Shown: positions 5,834 through 13,482 of the stretch, in pieces
Position numbering within the stretch: position 1 is the stretch's first letter
How the letters are laid out: every line of letters begins with the position of its first letter
Assembly (NCBI GenBank): GCA_018260285.1
Contig: JAGLBH010000017.1
Coordinates: forward strand, 1-18,893
DNA: 18,893 nucleotides
Origin: Arthrobacter sp.
GTDB taxonomy: Bacteria; Actinomycetota; Actinomycetes; Actinomycetales; Micrococcaceae
Direction: 5' to 3'
Translations under genes and position numbers: made by a program
The notes under the pieces: generated by a model
Seen by the model: only the letters and a program-made list of their open reading frames with translations
The model's database searches: none
Told to the model about the DNA's origin: nothing

Positions 5834-6095
5834 CTCTTCCCTCCTGACCCTCATCCTGGCCACGCCCTCGCCCTCGCCGACCGCCTCCGACGGCTCGGCC
5901 ATGACCTATGAGAGCTACGGGCCGGGAGCGCTGGGCTTCGTGGCGACGGCCTTCATGGTCACGCTGACGATCCTCCTCATGCGCAACATGTCCCGCAAGC
6001 TTCGTCGCGTCCGCTACGCGGAGCAGGTGCGGGAGGAGTTCGAGGGGGCTGCGGCGTCGTCCTCCGAGGATCCCGCGCGTCCCACGACGCTCTAG
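5826..6095 (+). CDS. Small membrane protein downstream of mca, function unknown
   Basis: The 89-residue product has a short hydrophobic N-terminus (residues 4-12), a Pro/Ser-rich linker, one clear membrane helix at about 34-53 (ALGFVATAFMVTLTILLM) and a basic then acidic cytosolic tail (RKLRRVRYAEQVREEFEG). Small membrane proteins of this layout commonly follow mca in actinobacteria, and the M. tuberculosis counterpart by position is Rv1083. No biochemical role is known to me. The GTG start overlaps mca by eight bases, so expression may be coupled, but a TAGAAT box six bases upstream could also give a separate leaderless mRNA. It ends 15 bp from the convergent hemolysin III gene. Confidence 0.8.
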   Translation: MLNSSLLTLILATPSPSPTASDGSAMTYESYGPGALGFVATAFMVTLTILLMRNMSRKLRRVRYAEQVREEFEGAAASSSEDPARPTTL

Positions 6096-6110
6096 GAGCC
6101 GACCGGCGCC

Positions 6111-6818
6111 CTAGCGGGCGTGGGTCACGGCGATGAGGATCGCCGTGTAGTGGCAGACGAACCCGACTACGGTGAAGACGTGGAAGAGCTCGTGGAACCC
6201 GAACCACTCGAGACTGAAGTTCGGGCGCTTCGCCGCGTAGAACACCGCCCCGGCAATGTAGAACGCGCCGCCGATGACGATGAGCATCGCCGCGGGCACT
6301 GACGCAGCGAAGAACTGCGGCATGAAGAAGATCGCGGCCAGCCCCAGGAGCATGTACACGGGCGTGTAGAGCCAGCGGGGCGCATTGAGCCACACGAGGC
6401 GGAAGACGACGCCGAGCAGCGCCCCGCTCCACACGAGCCAGAGCAGGAGCACGGCCGTCGGGCGGTCCAGCAGGGTCCAGGCGAGCGGCGTGTACGAGCC
6501 GGCGATGACGAGCATGATGTTCGTGTGGTCCAGCCGCTTGAGCAGGAGGCGGGCCTTCTCGCCCCACGTGCCCCGGTGGTAGATGCCCGAGACCGTGAAG
6601 AGGGACACGCCGGTCAGGGCGTAGACAGCACAGGCGAGGCGGTCCCCGGCGTCCGGCGCGAGGACGAGCAGCAGGAGCGCCGCCGCGAACGCGAGAGGGG
6701 CCATGACGGCGTGGATCCACCCGCGGAGACGGGGCTTGTGGAGAGGGTCCACGGGCCGCCGGATGCGATTTCTGGGCGTGCGTCCTGACTCGAGGGGAAG
6801 GCTCGTCATGCAATCCAT
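6111..6818 (-). CDS. Hemolysin III / PAQR-type membrane protein
   Basis: The 235-residue product is a seven-helix integral membrane protein of the hemolysin III (YqfA/PAQR-like) family. The diagnostic motifs are present: SLFTVSGIYHRGTW in the first third (Ser and His of the metal site), LDHTNIMLVIAGSYTPL in the middle, and WFGFHELFHVFTVVGFVCHY near the end with the paired His residues. Family members are putative metal-dependent hydrolases of lipid-like substrates. Despite the name, hemolytic activity is rarely shown. The ATG at 6818 and an in-frame ATG at 6809 are both possible, and neither has a strong ribosome binding site. Its divergent partner is the cis-prenyltransferase, as with Rv1085c/Rv1086. 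Confidence 0.93.
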   Translation of the reverse strand: MDCMTSLPLESGRTPRNRIRRPVDPLHKPRLRGWIHAVMAPLAFAAALLLLVLAPDAGDRLACAVYALTGVSLFTVSGIYHRGTWGEKARLLLKRLDHTNIMLVIAGSYTPLAWTLLDRPTAVLLLWLVWSGALLGVVFRLVWLNAPRWLYTPVYMLLGLAAIFFMPQFFAASVPAAMLIVIGGAFYIAGAVFYAAKRPNFSLEWFGFHELFHVFTVVGFVCHYTAILIAVTHAR

Positions 6819-6907
6819 CGTAGACTTTCTCGCTGAAGGCTCACCCGATACGGTAGAGGAGATCGGCTGAGCGGACCGGCTGAGCCAGGGACTAAGGAAT
6901 AACGGGC

Positions 6908-7669
6908 ATGCGCATTCACCACGTGTTGTATGAGCTCTACTCGCGCCGCCTGCGCCGCGAGGTGGCCCCCGCGGTCCTTCCCAAGCACATCGGGGTCATG
7001 GTGGACGGGAACCGCCGCTGGGCCAAGCTCGCGGGCGCCCCCACCCATGACGGGCACCAGGCCGGGGCGGACAAGATCGTGGAGTTCCTCGGATGGTGCC
7101 GCGAGCTGACGATCCCCACCGTGACCCTCTACATGCTCTCCACGGACAACCTCTCCCGGTCGAGCGAAGAGCTCGACGCCCTCATCGACATCATCGGCAA
7201 CACCGTGGACCGCCTGGCGGAGACCCCGGGCCTGCGCGTTGTGCCCGTCGGCGCCCTGGAGATCCTCCCCGAGCACCTGGCGACCAAGCTCGCCGCGGCC
7301 GCGGCTCACGTGCCGGACGACTGCGCACTCCAGGTCAACGTGGCCGTGGGGTACGGGGGACGGCGGGAGATCGTGGACGCCGTCAAGGAGATCCTCCGAG
7401 AGGCCGACGACGCCGGGCGCAGCCTGTCCGACGTGGCCCAGTCTCTCACCGACCTGCAGATCAGCGAGCACCTCTACACGCGGGGGCAGCCGGATCCGGA
7501 CCTCGTCATCCGCACAAGCGGCGAGCAGCGCCTCTCCGGCTTTCTCATGTGGCAGTCCGCGTACTCTGAGTTCTACTTCTGCGAGGCGCTCTGGCCGGAC
7601 TTCCGCCGCGTGGACTTCCTCCGCGCGCTGCGCGACTACGCGAGCCGCCAGCGCCGCTTCGGGGCCTAG
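6908..7669 (+). CDS. cis-Prenyltransferase, probably short-chain (2Z,6E)-farnesyl diphosphate synthase type
   Basis: The 253-residue soluble product belongs to the undecaprenyl-diphosphate synthase (UppS) family, which condenses isopentenyl diphosphate with an allylic primer to give Z-prenyl diphosphates for cell-wall lipid carriers. The catalytic Asp33 lies in HIGVMVDGNRRWAK. LYMLSTDNLSR is at about 74-84, and RTSGEQRLSGFLMWQSAYSEF near residue 200 is the second signature. The position next to hemolysin III matches Rv1086, which makes Z-farnesyl diphosphate, rather than the separate long-chain enzyme Rv2361c, so a short-chain product is inferred. Chain length cannot be read from sequence with confidence. 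AAGGAA eight bases before the ATG supports the start. Confidence 0.93.
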   Translation: MRIHHVLYELYSRRLRREVAPAVLPKHIGVMVDGNRRWAKLAGAPTHDGHQAGADKIVEFLGWCRELTIPTVTLYMLSTDNLSRSSEELDALIDIIGNTVDRLAETPGLRVVPVGALEILPEHLATKLAAAAAHVPDDCALQVNVAVGYGGRREIVDAVKEILREADDAGRSLSDVAQSLTDLQISEHLYTRGQPDPDLVIRTSGEQRLSGFLMWQSAYSEFYFCEALWPDFRRVDFLRALRDYASRQRRFGA

Positions 7670-7758
7670 CACTCCCTCGGGGCATAGACCCCCGGAGCCC
7701 AGCCCCGCCACACGGCCGATCGCGGCCTCCCGTTCACGCGGGGTTCACACCCGCGGCC

Positions 7759-7764
7759 TAGCGT
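7759..7764 (+). promoter_or_regulatory. Putative -10 box for a leaderless phoH2 mRNA
   Basis: TAGCGT ends seven bases before the GTG at 7772 and would overlap a GTG at 7763. This supports 7772 as start of a leaderless mRNA. Two TTCAC elements lie upstream (7733-7737 and 7744-7748), the nearer too close to be a normal -35. Confidence 0.35.
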
Positions 7765-7771
7765 GGGGCGT

Positions 7772-9064
7772 GTGAAGACCTTCGTCATAGACACCTCAGT
7801 CCTCCTCGCCGACCCCAAGGCGCTCACCCGGTTCGACGAGCACGACGTCGTCCTCCCGATCACGGTCATCGCCGAGCTGGAGAAGAAGCGCAGCGACCCG
7901 GAGATCGGCTACTTCGCCCGCCAGGCGCTGCGCCTGCTCGACGACCTGCGCCGCGAGCACGGCTCCCTCGCCCGCCCGGTGCCCGTGGGGCGCGGGGGCA
8001 CCCTGCGGGTCGAGCTCAACCACATCTCCGCCGAGGTGCTGCCCCTCGGGTTCCGCTCGGGCGACAACGACGCGCGCATCCTCGCCGTCGCCAAAGCGCT
8101 CGCGGACGAGGGCTGTGACGTGGTGCTCGTCTCCAAGGACGTCCCCATGCGCATCAAGGCCTCCGCGATGGGCCTCGAGGCGGACGAGTACCGCAACGAG
8201 CTGGCCAAGGACTCGGGCTGGACCGGCGTCGTCTCCCTGACCGTGGGATCCGAGGGGATCGCGGAGCTCTACGACGAGGGCGCGGTGAGCCTGGCCGATC
8301 TCTCCGAGGGCGACGACGCGGCTCGTCTCCCCGTGAACACGGGCCTCGTGCTGCACTCGGACCGTGGATCCGCCCTGGCGCGCGTGGCCCAGGGCGGACA
8401 GGCTGTGCTCGTGCGCGGCGAGAAGGAGGCTTTCGGCGTGCGGGGACGCTCCGCGGAGCAGCGCCTGGCCCTGGAGATGCTCTTGGACCCGAGCATCGGG
8501 ATCGTCTCCCTCGGGGGCCGGGCAGGCACGGGCAAGTCCGCGCTGGCGCTCTGTGCCGGGCTCGAGGCGGTGGTGGAGCGTCGCGAGCAGCGGAAGGTCG
8601 TGGTCTTCCGGCCGCTCTACGCGGTGGGCGGCCAGGAGCTCGGGTACCTGCCCGGCTCGGAGCAGGAGAAGATGGGCCCGTGGGCGCAGGCGGTGTTCGA
8701 CACGCTCGGCGCGGTGACGAGCCGCACGGTCATCGAGGAGGTCATGGAGCGCGGGCTGCTCGAGGTCCTGCCGCTGACGCACATTCGGGGCAGGTCCCTC
8801 CACGACTCGTACGTGATCGTCGACGAGGCCCAGTCCCTGGAGAAGAACGTGCTCCTGACGGTCCTCAGCCGGATTGGGCAGAACTCCAAGGTGGTGCTGA
8901 CCCACGACGTGGCCCAGCGTGACAATCTGCGGGTCGGCCGGCACGACGGCGTCGCGGCCGTGGTGGAGACGCTCAAGGGCCAGCCGCTCTTCGCGCACGT
9001 GACCCTGACCCGCAGCGAGCGTTCCGCGATTGCCGCTCTCGTGACGGATCTGCTCGAGGGTTAA
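7772..9064 (+). CDS. PhoH2-type PIN domain / PhoH ATPase fusion
   Basis: The 430-residue product joins an N-terminal PIN ribonuclease domain (about 1-140) to a C-terminal PhoH-type RecA-like ATPase (about 225-430). PIN acidic residues are visible in FVIDTSVLL (Asp7), VIAELEKKR (Glu35) and SGDNDARIL (Asp98/Asp100). The ATPase has Walker [11 protein letters not shown] near 249-257 and Walker B VIVDEAQ near 348-354. Mycobacterial PhoH2 proteins of this build are reported as ATP-dependent RNA-unwinding ribonucleases, and here there is no separate antitoxin gene directly upstream. GTG at 7763 is also in frame and would add three residues; 7772 is preferred for its spacing from a -10 box. The gene converges on the prepilin peptidase gene. 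Confidence 0.92.
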   Translation: MKTFVIDTSVLLADPKALTRFDEHDVVLPITVIAELEKKRSDPEIGYFARQALRLLDDLRREHGSLARPVPVGRGGTLRVELNHISAEVLPLGFRSGDNDARILAVAKALADEGCDVVLVSKDVPMRIKASAMGLEADEYRNELAKDSGWTGVVSLTVGSEGIAELYDEGAVSLADLSEGDDAARLPVNTGLVLHSDRGSALARVAQGGQAVLVRGEKEAFGVRGRSAEQRLALEMLLDPSIGIVSLGGRAGTGKSALALCAGLEAVVERREQRKVVVFRPLYAVGGQELGYLPGSEQEKMGPWAQAVFDTLGAVTSRTVIEEVMERGLLEVLPLTHIRGRSLHDSYVIVDEAQSLEKNVLLTVLSRIGQNSKVVLTHDVAQRDNLRVGRHDGVAAVVETLKGQPLFAHVTLTRSERSAIAALVTDLLEG

Positions 9065-9072
9065 GCGCTTAA
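9061..9072. repeat. 12-bp palindrome containing both convergent stop codons
   Basis: TTAAGCGCTTAA is a perfect palindrome. It holds the TAA of phoH2 (9062-9064, plus strand) and the TAA of the prepilin peptidase gene (9071-9069, minus strand), leaving four bases between the two genes. There is no larger stem around it, so termination by this element alone is doubtful. Confidence 0.85.
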
Positions 9073-9626
9073 GGGAGCGGGACGATCAGGGCTGCGACCG
9101 TTCCGGCGACCATGGAGGGCCCCAGCGCGATGTGCGTCTGGGGCCCTGCTTTGCGTGTGGCGAGGAGCCAGACGCTGACGAGGGCCGCCGAGCCGAAGGT
9201 CCAGACGACGGAGGCGAGGACCGTGCCCCCGCCGGTGAAGCCTGCGATCAGTCCGGTGAGCGAGGCGTAGTTGACATCCCCGCCGCCCAGGCTTCGCCGA
9301 CTTGCCCAGCGCAGGATGGCATAGAACAGCCAGAGGCCTGCGGAGCCGAGGAGGGCCTGGACCGCCCTTTCGGGGGCCGCCCCCAGCAGGGCCGCCAGGC
9401 CGAGCAGACCGGCCGTCCAGAGACGCGCCGGTCGGATGACGGCCCGGGGAAGGCGGTGTTCTCGCAGGTCGATGACGGTCAGCCGGATTCCGGAGACGAG
9501 AAAGACGAGGGAGGCGGCCGTCCAGGCCCCGACGGCGAGGGCAGGGGCAGGCGCCGCAGCGGCCTCGGCAGAGTGCGCCAGGTCCGCTGCGGTGGTCCAC
9601 CAGGGGCTGCTGCTCGGTAATGTCAC
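9069..9626 (-). CDS. Prepilin peptidase, A24 (TadV/CpaA-like) family
   Basis: The 185-residue product is an integral membrane aspartic protease of the type that cleaves Flp/type IV prepilins after a Gly. It has only the catalytic part, as in TadV/CpaA, not the N-methyltransferase domain of PilD. The two catalytic Asp motifs are TVIDLREHRLPRAVI (Asp53) and LGGGDVNYASLTG (Asp117). The usual residue after GDV is Lys, here Asn. About five membrane helices follow the pattern of the family. The GTG at 9626 is abutted by AAGAGG, an odd spacing, so the start is uncertain. It closes the minus-strand Tad/T7SS block, separated from the 460-residue protein gene by 28 bp. It is expected to process the pilins encoded at 14591-15680. 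Confidence 0.85.
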   Translation of the reverse strand: MTLPSSSPWWTTAADLAHSAEAAAAPAPALAVGAWTAASLVFLVSGIRLTVIDLREHRLPRAVIRPARLWTAGLLGLAALLGAAPERAVQALLGSAGLWLFYAILRWASRRSLGGGDVNYASLTGLIAGFTGGGTVLASVVWTFGSAALVSVWLLATRKAGPQTHIALGPSMVAGTVAALIVPLP

Positions 9627-9654
9627 CTCTTCAGAATAGGAGAGGCTGGGCGAG

Positions 9655-11037
9655 TCAGTCGCCGCGGGCGAGAAGCCCGTAGACGGCGAGCATCTCGGCG
9701 ATGTTGACCGCCGTCGTCATCGGAGCGAAGGCGGTTCCTCCCTGCTCCGCGTCTTCCATGAAGAAGACGGGCTGGCCGGTCACGAGAAAGGCGAGCCCAG
9801 CATGGACGCCCTCTTCTGCGGGGCCGATGTCAAGAATCCGGCTGATGAGCCCGTTCCGGTCCCACTGCTCGCTCGTCTCGACGGTCATGTGGTCGAAGAG
9901 GCTTCCGTCCCAGAAGCCCTCGCAGCCGGGGGAGACGGTGTCCAGGACGAAACCGTCTTCCTCCCTGACATGACGCTCCGGGAGGGCCAGGTCCTGTGCG
10001 GCGTTGTGCCCTGCCCAGTCGAGGACGATACGGCTGAGGTCCATGGACGGGATGAGATCCGCGCGGGCGGTCATCCGCTGACCGGGCTCCCGAGGATCCT
10101 CGGGGAAGTCGTCTGGATGCTGCTCAATGCCGGGTGCTGTCTTCCACGGCGCTCCCGAGACGAAGAGCGTGGTGTCTCCATGGACGAAGGCGGTGGCCCA
10201 GCTCGTGCCTGAGCTTGAGTGGAGGGCCATCGTCAACGGCCGCGCCCTGTCGAGAGACGCATCGAAGGGAGCCCACTCGTCAGGCACCGTCACGGCGGGG
10301 TAGGCCTCAGCGCCGAAGATGAGTCGGAGCCGGAGGTCCTCTGCGGCGCCTGCCGTCATCTGCTGACCCGCTGCGGAGCAGGGGGCGGGTGTGAAGTCGA
10401 GATCGAGCTCGGAGGGAGGCAGGAGCGCCGCATCCTTTTCGGAGGGGAGGACCAGACCCTCTGGGAAGTGCGCACTCGGTCGGAGCGAGTAGGCGATGCT
10501 GTCGAGGAGAACGCCGAAGGGAACACGGTCGCCTTCTGGCTGACCGGGCAGGGCGGCGCCGGACTCGAGCATGGCAGTGATCTCGAGAGCGGTCCGTCCA
10601 TCAGAGATGACCGCCTGGTGGGACTCGAGGGGACGTCCGTCAGTGTTCATGACGGAGTAGGAGAAGAAGGCCTCCGTCTCACCTGCGGTGCCTGCCGTCG
10701 GACTGTTCTCGGGCGCAGGCAGCGTCTCCTCCGCGAGGCCGACGATGTGCAGAAACCCGTTCAGGTGCTGCTGGAGACGGGCGAGCGACGAGCGTCCGAG
10801 CGATGCGGCGGACCAAGACGTCTGAATCTCTCGCAGAACGACGTTGGGCGTGAACTTTCCGGGGGCAAGGGCGACTCGAGGCGTCATGACGACGGCGCCG
10901 GGCATGTCATCCAGTGCCGTGGCCAGCCACTCAGCCGGGACTGGGACAGCCCAGCGTGAGAGATGGACATGAGAAGAGAAGAGGATTCCGTTGATCTGCT
11001 GGTGTCCGGTGGACTCGGTCTGGTACTTCGGGGTCAT
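9655..11037 (-). CDS. Unknown cytosolic protein with possible LpqN-like domain, T7SS cassette
   Basis: The 460-residue product has no signal peptide and no membrane helix. Residues about 28-165 (RWAVPVPAEWLATAL, PGKFTPNVVLREI, ESHQAVISDGRTALEI) resemble the LpqN/LpqT pattern of a Trp-rich strand followed by F-T-P-N and a terminal strand set, but this is a weak resemblance by eye. The rest (about 230-460) is not recognised; it is acidic and ends in a helix (TTAVNIAEMLAVYGLLARGD). GAGGAG six bases before the ATG is a strong ribosome binding site. It follows the candidate toxin and membrane protein genes by about 70 bp. It could be a secretion chaperone, an accessory factor or a second immunity protein. 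None of these is shown. Confidence 0.6.
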   Translation of the reverse strand: MTPKYQTESTGHQQINGILFSSHVHLSRWAVPVPAEWLATALDDMPGAVVMTPRVALAPGKFTPNVVLREIQTSWSAASLGRSSLARLQQHLNGFLHIVGLAEETLPAPENSPTAGTAGETEAFFSYSVMNTDGRPLESHQAVISDGRTALEITAMLESGAALPGQPEGDRVPFGVLLDSIAYSLRPSAHFPEGLVLPSEKDAALLPPSELDLDFTPAPCSAAGQQMTAGAAEDLRLRLIFGAEAYPAVTVPDEWAPFDASLDRARPLTMALHSSSGTSWATAFVHGDTTLFVSGAPWKTAPGIEQHPDDFPEDPREPGQRMTARADLIPSMDLSRIVLDWAGHNAAQDLALPERHVREEDGFVLDTVSPGCEGFWDGSLFDHMTVETSEQWDRNGLISRILDIGPAEEGVHAGLAFLVTGQPVFFMEDAEQGGTAFAPMTTAVNIAEMLAVYGLLARGD

Positions 11038-11108
11038 GACATTCTCCTCGGAGGGTGGTGGAAATGCGGCCTGGTGGCTCCGCTGCGGAGATCGTGGGAG
11101 CCGAGGTC

Positions 11109-11657
11109 CTACCAGAGCAGGTATTTCGGGTGCTTCAGGGCGTAGCCGAGGCGGCGCTTTTTCTGCTCCTCGACGAGCCGGGGGTATGGGTGGGGTTCAG
11201 GGCACCCTGCCTTCTTCCACTCCTTCATGGTCTTCTGGAAGTGGAGGGTCTCATCGGGGCTGTTGGGGTCTACTCCTGCCCATGCTGCGTGAACCATCCA
11301 TCGAGGCAGAAGCTGACGGGGGGTGGGGCGAAGGATATGCGGGACGAACATCGTCACGATGGGCATGAGCTGGAAAAGCAAAAGGAACATCGATAAGGCA
11401 GCGGGAATGCGGCCGACACCGCGGAACTGGGAGCCGACGGCCACAGACAAGCCGATCGCCCCGAGAAATGACGTAAGAAACCATGCAGGTGTGAAGAACC
11501 TGTAGGTATCGGTTTCTCCGAAGCCCATCCAGGCGCGGCGCCTCAGGCCCAAATGAATGAGTATCACGGGTATGGCGACGATGGCACAGTAGCCCAAAAG
11601 ATAGGGGGAGAGTCGGTTCTCCATAAAGGCATGGAGGGATTCAAGGAATGAATTCAT
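11109..11657 (-). CDS. Three-helix membrane protein, candidate immunity to the upstream toxin
   Basis: The 182-residue product has three membrane helices at about 17-39 (LSPYLLGYCAIVAIPVILIH), 52-75 (FTPAWFLTSFLGAIGLSVAV) and 81-108 (IPAALSMFLLLFQLMPIVTMF). A basic, Pro-rich cytosolic C-terminus follows (KKRRLGYALKHPKYLLW). It starts 21 bp after the stop of the glycine-zipper protein, the usual place of an immunity gene, and membrane-active T7SS toxins are known to be paired with multi-helix membrane immunity proteins (TspA/TsaI in Staphylococcus aureus). The pairing here is an inference. No Shine-Dalgarno lies at normal distance, only AAAGG about 14 bases upstream, so translation may depend on the toxin gene. 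No family is recognised. Confidence 0.6.
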   Translation of the reverse strand: MNSFLESLHAFMENRLSPYLLGYCAIVAIPVILIHLGLRRRAWMGFGETDTYRFFTPAWFLTSFLGAIGLSVAVGSQFRGVGRIPAALSMFLLLFQLMPIVTMFVPHILRPTPRQLLPRWMVHAAWAGVDPNSPDETLHFQKTMKEWKKAGCPEPHPYPRLVEEQKKRRLGYALKHPKYLLW

Positions 11658-11678
11658 TATGGAACTTTTAGCCTTTCT

Positions 11679-13478
11679 CTATTTGAAGAGGTTCAAGATT
11701 CTCTCACCAACATCTCCCACGTGATCGTTGAGGGACTTTCCGTTTCCATCCTTGGGGCCATCAAAGACCGCGTTTATTGCGAGCCCGACGCCGATGCCTA
11801 CGACAAATCCGACCGGTCCGCCGACGGCCGCGCCCACTGCTGCCCCGGCGGCGATAGACGACCCCACCGATACTGCCGTCTTTGCAGTGCCACGGGCAAA
11901 GCCCACCCAGCCGGCTTCGGATTCGACTTGGTCAGCACTCCAGTCAGGGTGCTCCTGGGCGATTTCAGTGTTCTGTTTCTCGTATTCATCGTTGACCGTG
12001 ACTCCCCACGTCAGCAGAGATCCAGCGGCTCCCAGCCCTTTCAATGCACGAGACGTATTGGTTACGGTCTTCTCGGTGAACACCGTGCTGGACGTTGTTT
12101 TCTCCCGGAACCATCCCTTGGTGGTTTTCGGATCAGTCGTCTTTGCGGTGGGTCCCTTTATATCTGGTTCGGAGACTTTGGTCTTGTAGGGGAAATTCTC
12201 TCTTTCTTTGAAAAGCTCGATCCCGAGTGATTTTTCGGTTCCCTCCTTAAGTCCTTCCCAGATCCTCTTCCCGACTGAACCCATCTTTTTGTCTGAGCCG
12301 AGCTGGTACTTTCTCTCTGAGGTCTCAATGATGACAGGCTTTCCTATGCGGGTTCTGGTCCACGCGGGTGACTTCAGCTCTTTCCCAAAGATCTGGAAGC
12401 GCAGGCGGCTCTGAGTCTCGGTGACAGTAATTGTCTTGGTCACAGTCTTGGCTTCAATGACTTTGACTGAGCCAGCGGTCTTGAGAGCCAGTCCTGCGTG
12501 GTAGTCGAATCGCTCCAGCTTCTTGATCACCGCGTTTTTGAACTGCGTTTCGACGGCGTCCCACCCGATGAACTTCTCCTGCTGCGGCGTCTTCCACGCA
12601 ACAGACACGTCCGAAATCGTCGGAAGCGCACCGCCCTGCGAGGTCAGGTGCGAGGAGACACTCGTGGCATCTTGTGTGAATGAGTTGAGAGTGGCCTGGA
12701 TCCGGTTGTAATAGGCCTGAGTCGTCGAGGCGTACTTGGCCCTGTTCTTCGGCGAGTAGTCACCGCCGAGCAGAAGATCAATGCCCTCCAGTTCTCCGGA
12801 AATGGCCTGGCGGTCTCCCTCGAGGCAGCCGGCATAGGACGTGAGCGCCTGGGAGAGCCGGTCTGCATCTGTCGTGAGGGTTTGGGCGAGGCTCTGCAGT
12901 TTCGAGAGCTTGGCTGTGATCTTGGCCTTGCTCGGAATCGTGGATTCGTTGACGGTGCCCACCGCCGTGCCCACAGAGGTCTTGAAGGTCGATGCGGCGC
13001 TCGAGAGATTCGACCAGTTTCTGGCCAGAGAGCGCAGCGTCATCGTGTCCGCGTCAGGCCACTGCCCGGAGACGTAGGCCGTCGCGTGTGCCCAGAGGCG
13101 GTGGCTCTGACCGGTCCCGCCGGTGAGAGATCCCGAGGAGGATGCCTCTGCGGAGGCAGCCGGAACGGCGCCCACTTCAGGTGAGCGTGTGCCGGCGGAG
13201 AGGGCGTCGGCTCGGTCGATGAGCAGGGACGTCGCCTTCAGGGCGACGGCAAGGTTGGCCGCTGAGGGCTCGATGAGTGCGGCGGCCGTGAGGGCCCTGT
13301 TCGCCAGGGTCGTGTAGGCGGCGGTGAAGGCGGATGCTCCAGCCTGGTTTCCTGCGCAGGCGTGACTGGAGGTGAGGTTTGAGCGGTCCGTCGAGGCTGA
13401 GGAGTGAAAGGTGGTGCCGGCCTGGCGGAGGGTTTCTGAGGCGGTGGTGAGCTTGTCGGTGTTCTTCAAATCTGCCAT
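11679..13478 (-). CDS. Putative T7SS-secreted polymorphic toxin with C-terminal glycine zipper
   Basis: The 599-residue product has no signal peptide. Residues 1 to about 310 are Ala/Ser/Thr-rich, helical and low in charge, like the long WXG100/LXG-type targeting regions of T7SS effectors. A middle part (about 310-460) is charged with TV-repeat strands (VTKTITVTETQ) and linkers. The C-terminus has a glycine zipper at about 536-571 (VGSSIAAGAAVGAAVGG, then PVGFVVGIGVG) and ends in an amphipathic tail. Glycine-zipper ends occur in membrane-depolarising toxins such as TspA. The ATG at 13478 has GGAG eight bases upstream and lies four bases after the stop of the WXG100 gene; the longer frame from 13544 overlaps that gene and is less likely. 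A 60-base line in the C-terminal half (12181-12240) is 42% GC, against 72% for 13141-13200 in the N-terminal part. Confidence 0.72.
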   Translation of the reverse strand: MADLKNTDKLTTASETLRQAGTTFHSSASTDRSNLTSSHACAGNQAGASAFTAAYTTLANRALTAAALIEPSAANLAVALKATSLLIDRADALSAGTRSPEVGAVPAASAEASSSGSLTGGTGQSHRLWAHATAYVSGQWPDADTMTLRSLARNWSNLSSAASTFKTSVGTAVGTVNESTIPSKAKITAKLSKLQSLAQTLTTDADRLSQALTSYAGCLEGDRQAISGELEGIDLLLGGDYSPKNRAKYASTTQAYYNRIQATLNSFTQDATSVSSHLTSQGGALPTISDVSVAWKTPQQEKFIGWDAVETQFKNAVIKKLERFDYHAGLALKTAGSVKVIEAKTVTKTITVTETQSRLRFQIFGKELKSPAWTRTRIGKPVIIETSERKYQLGSDKKMGSVGKRIWEGLKEGTEKSLGIELFKERENFPYKTKVSEPDIKGPTAKTTDPKTTKGWFREKTTSSTVFTEKTVTNTSRALKGLGAAGSLLTWGVTVNDEYEKQNTEIAQEHPDWSADQVESEAGWVGFARGTAKTAVSVGSSIAAGAAVGAAVGGPVGFVVGIGVGLAINAVFDGPKDGNGKSLNDHVGDVGERILNLFK

Positions 13479-13482
13479 GGTG

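Noticed and set aside
7670..7771. Terminator after the cis-prenyltransferase gene
   Set aside because: GGGG-CATAGA-CCCC near 7679-7692 is short, the flanking pairs are interrupted, and there is no T tract; too weak to annotate.
7796..8998. 400-codon minus-strand frame opposite phoH2
   Set aside because: Antisense shadow in GC-rich DNA; the plus strand has clear PIN and Walker motifs.
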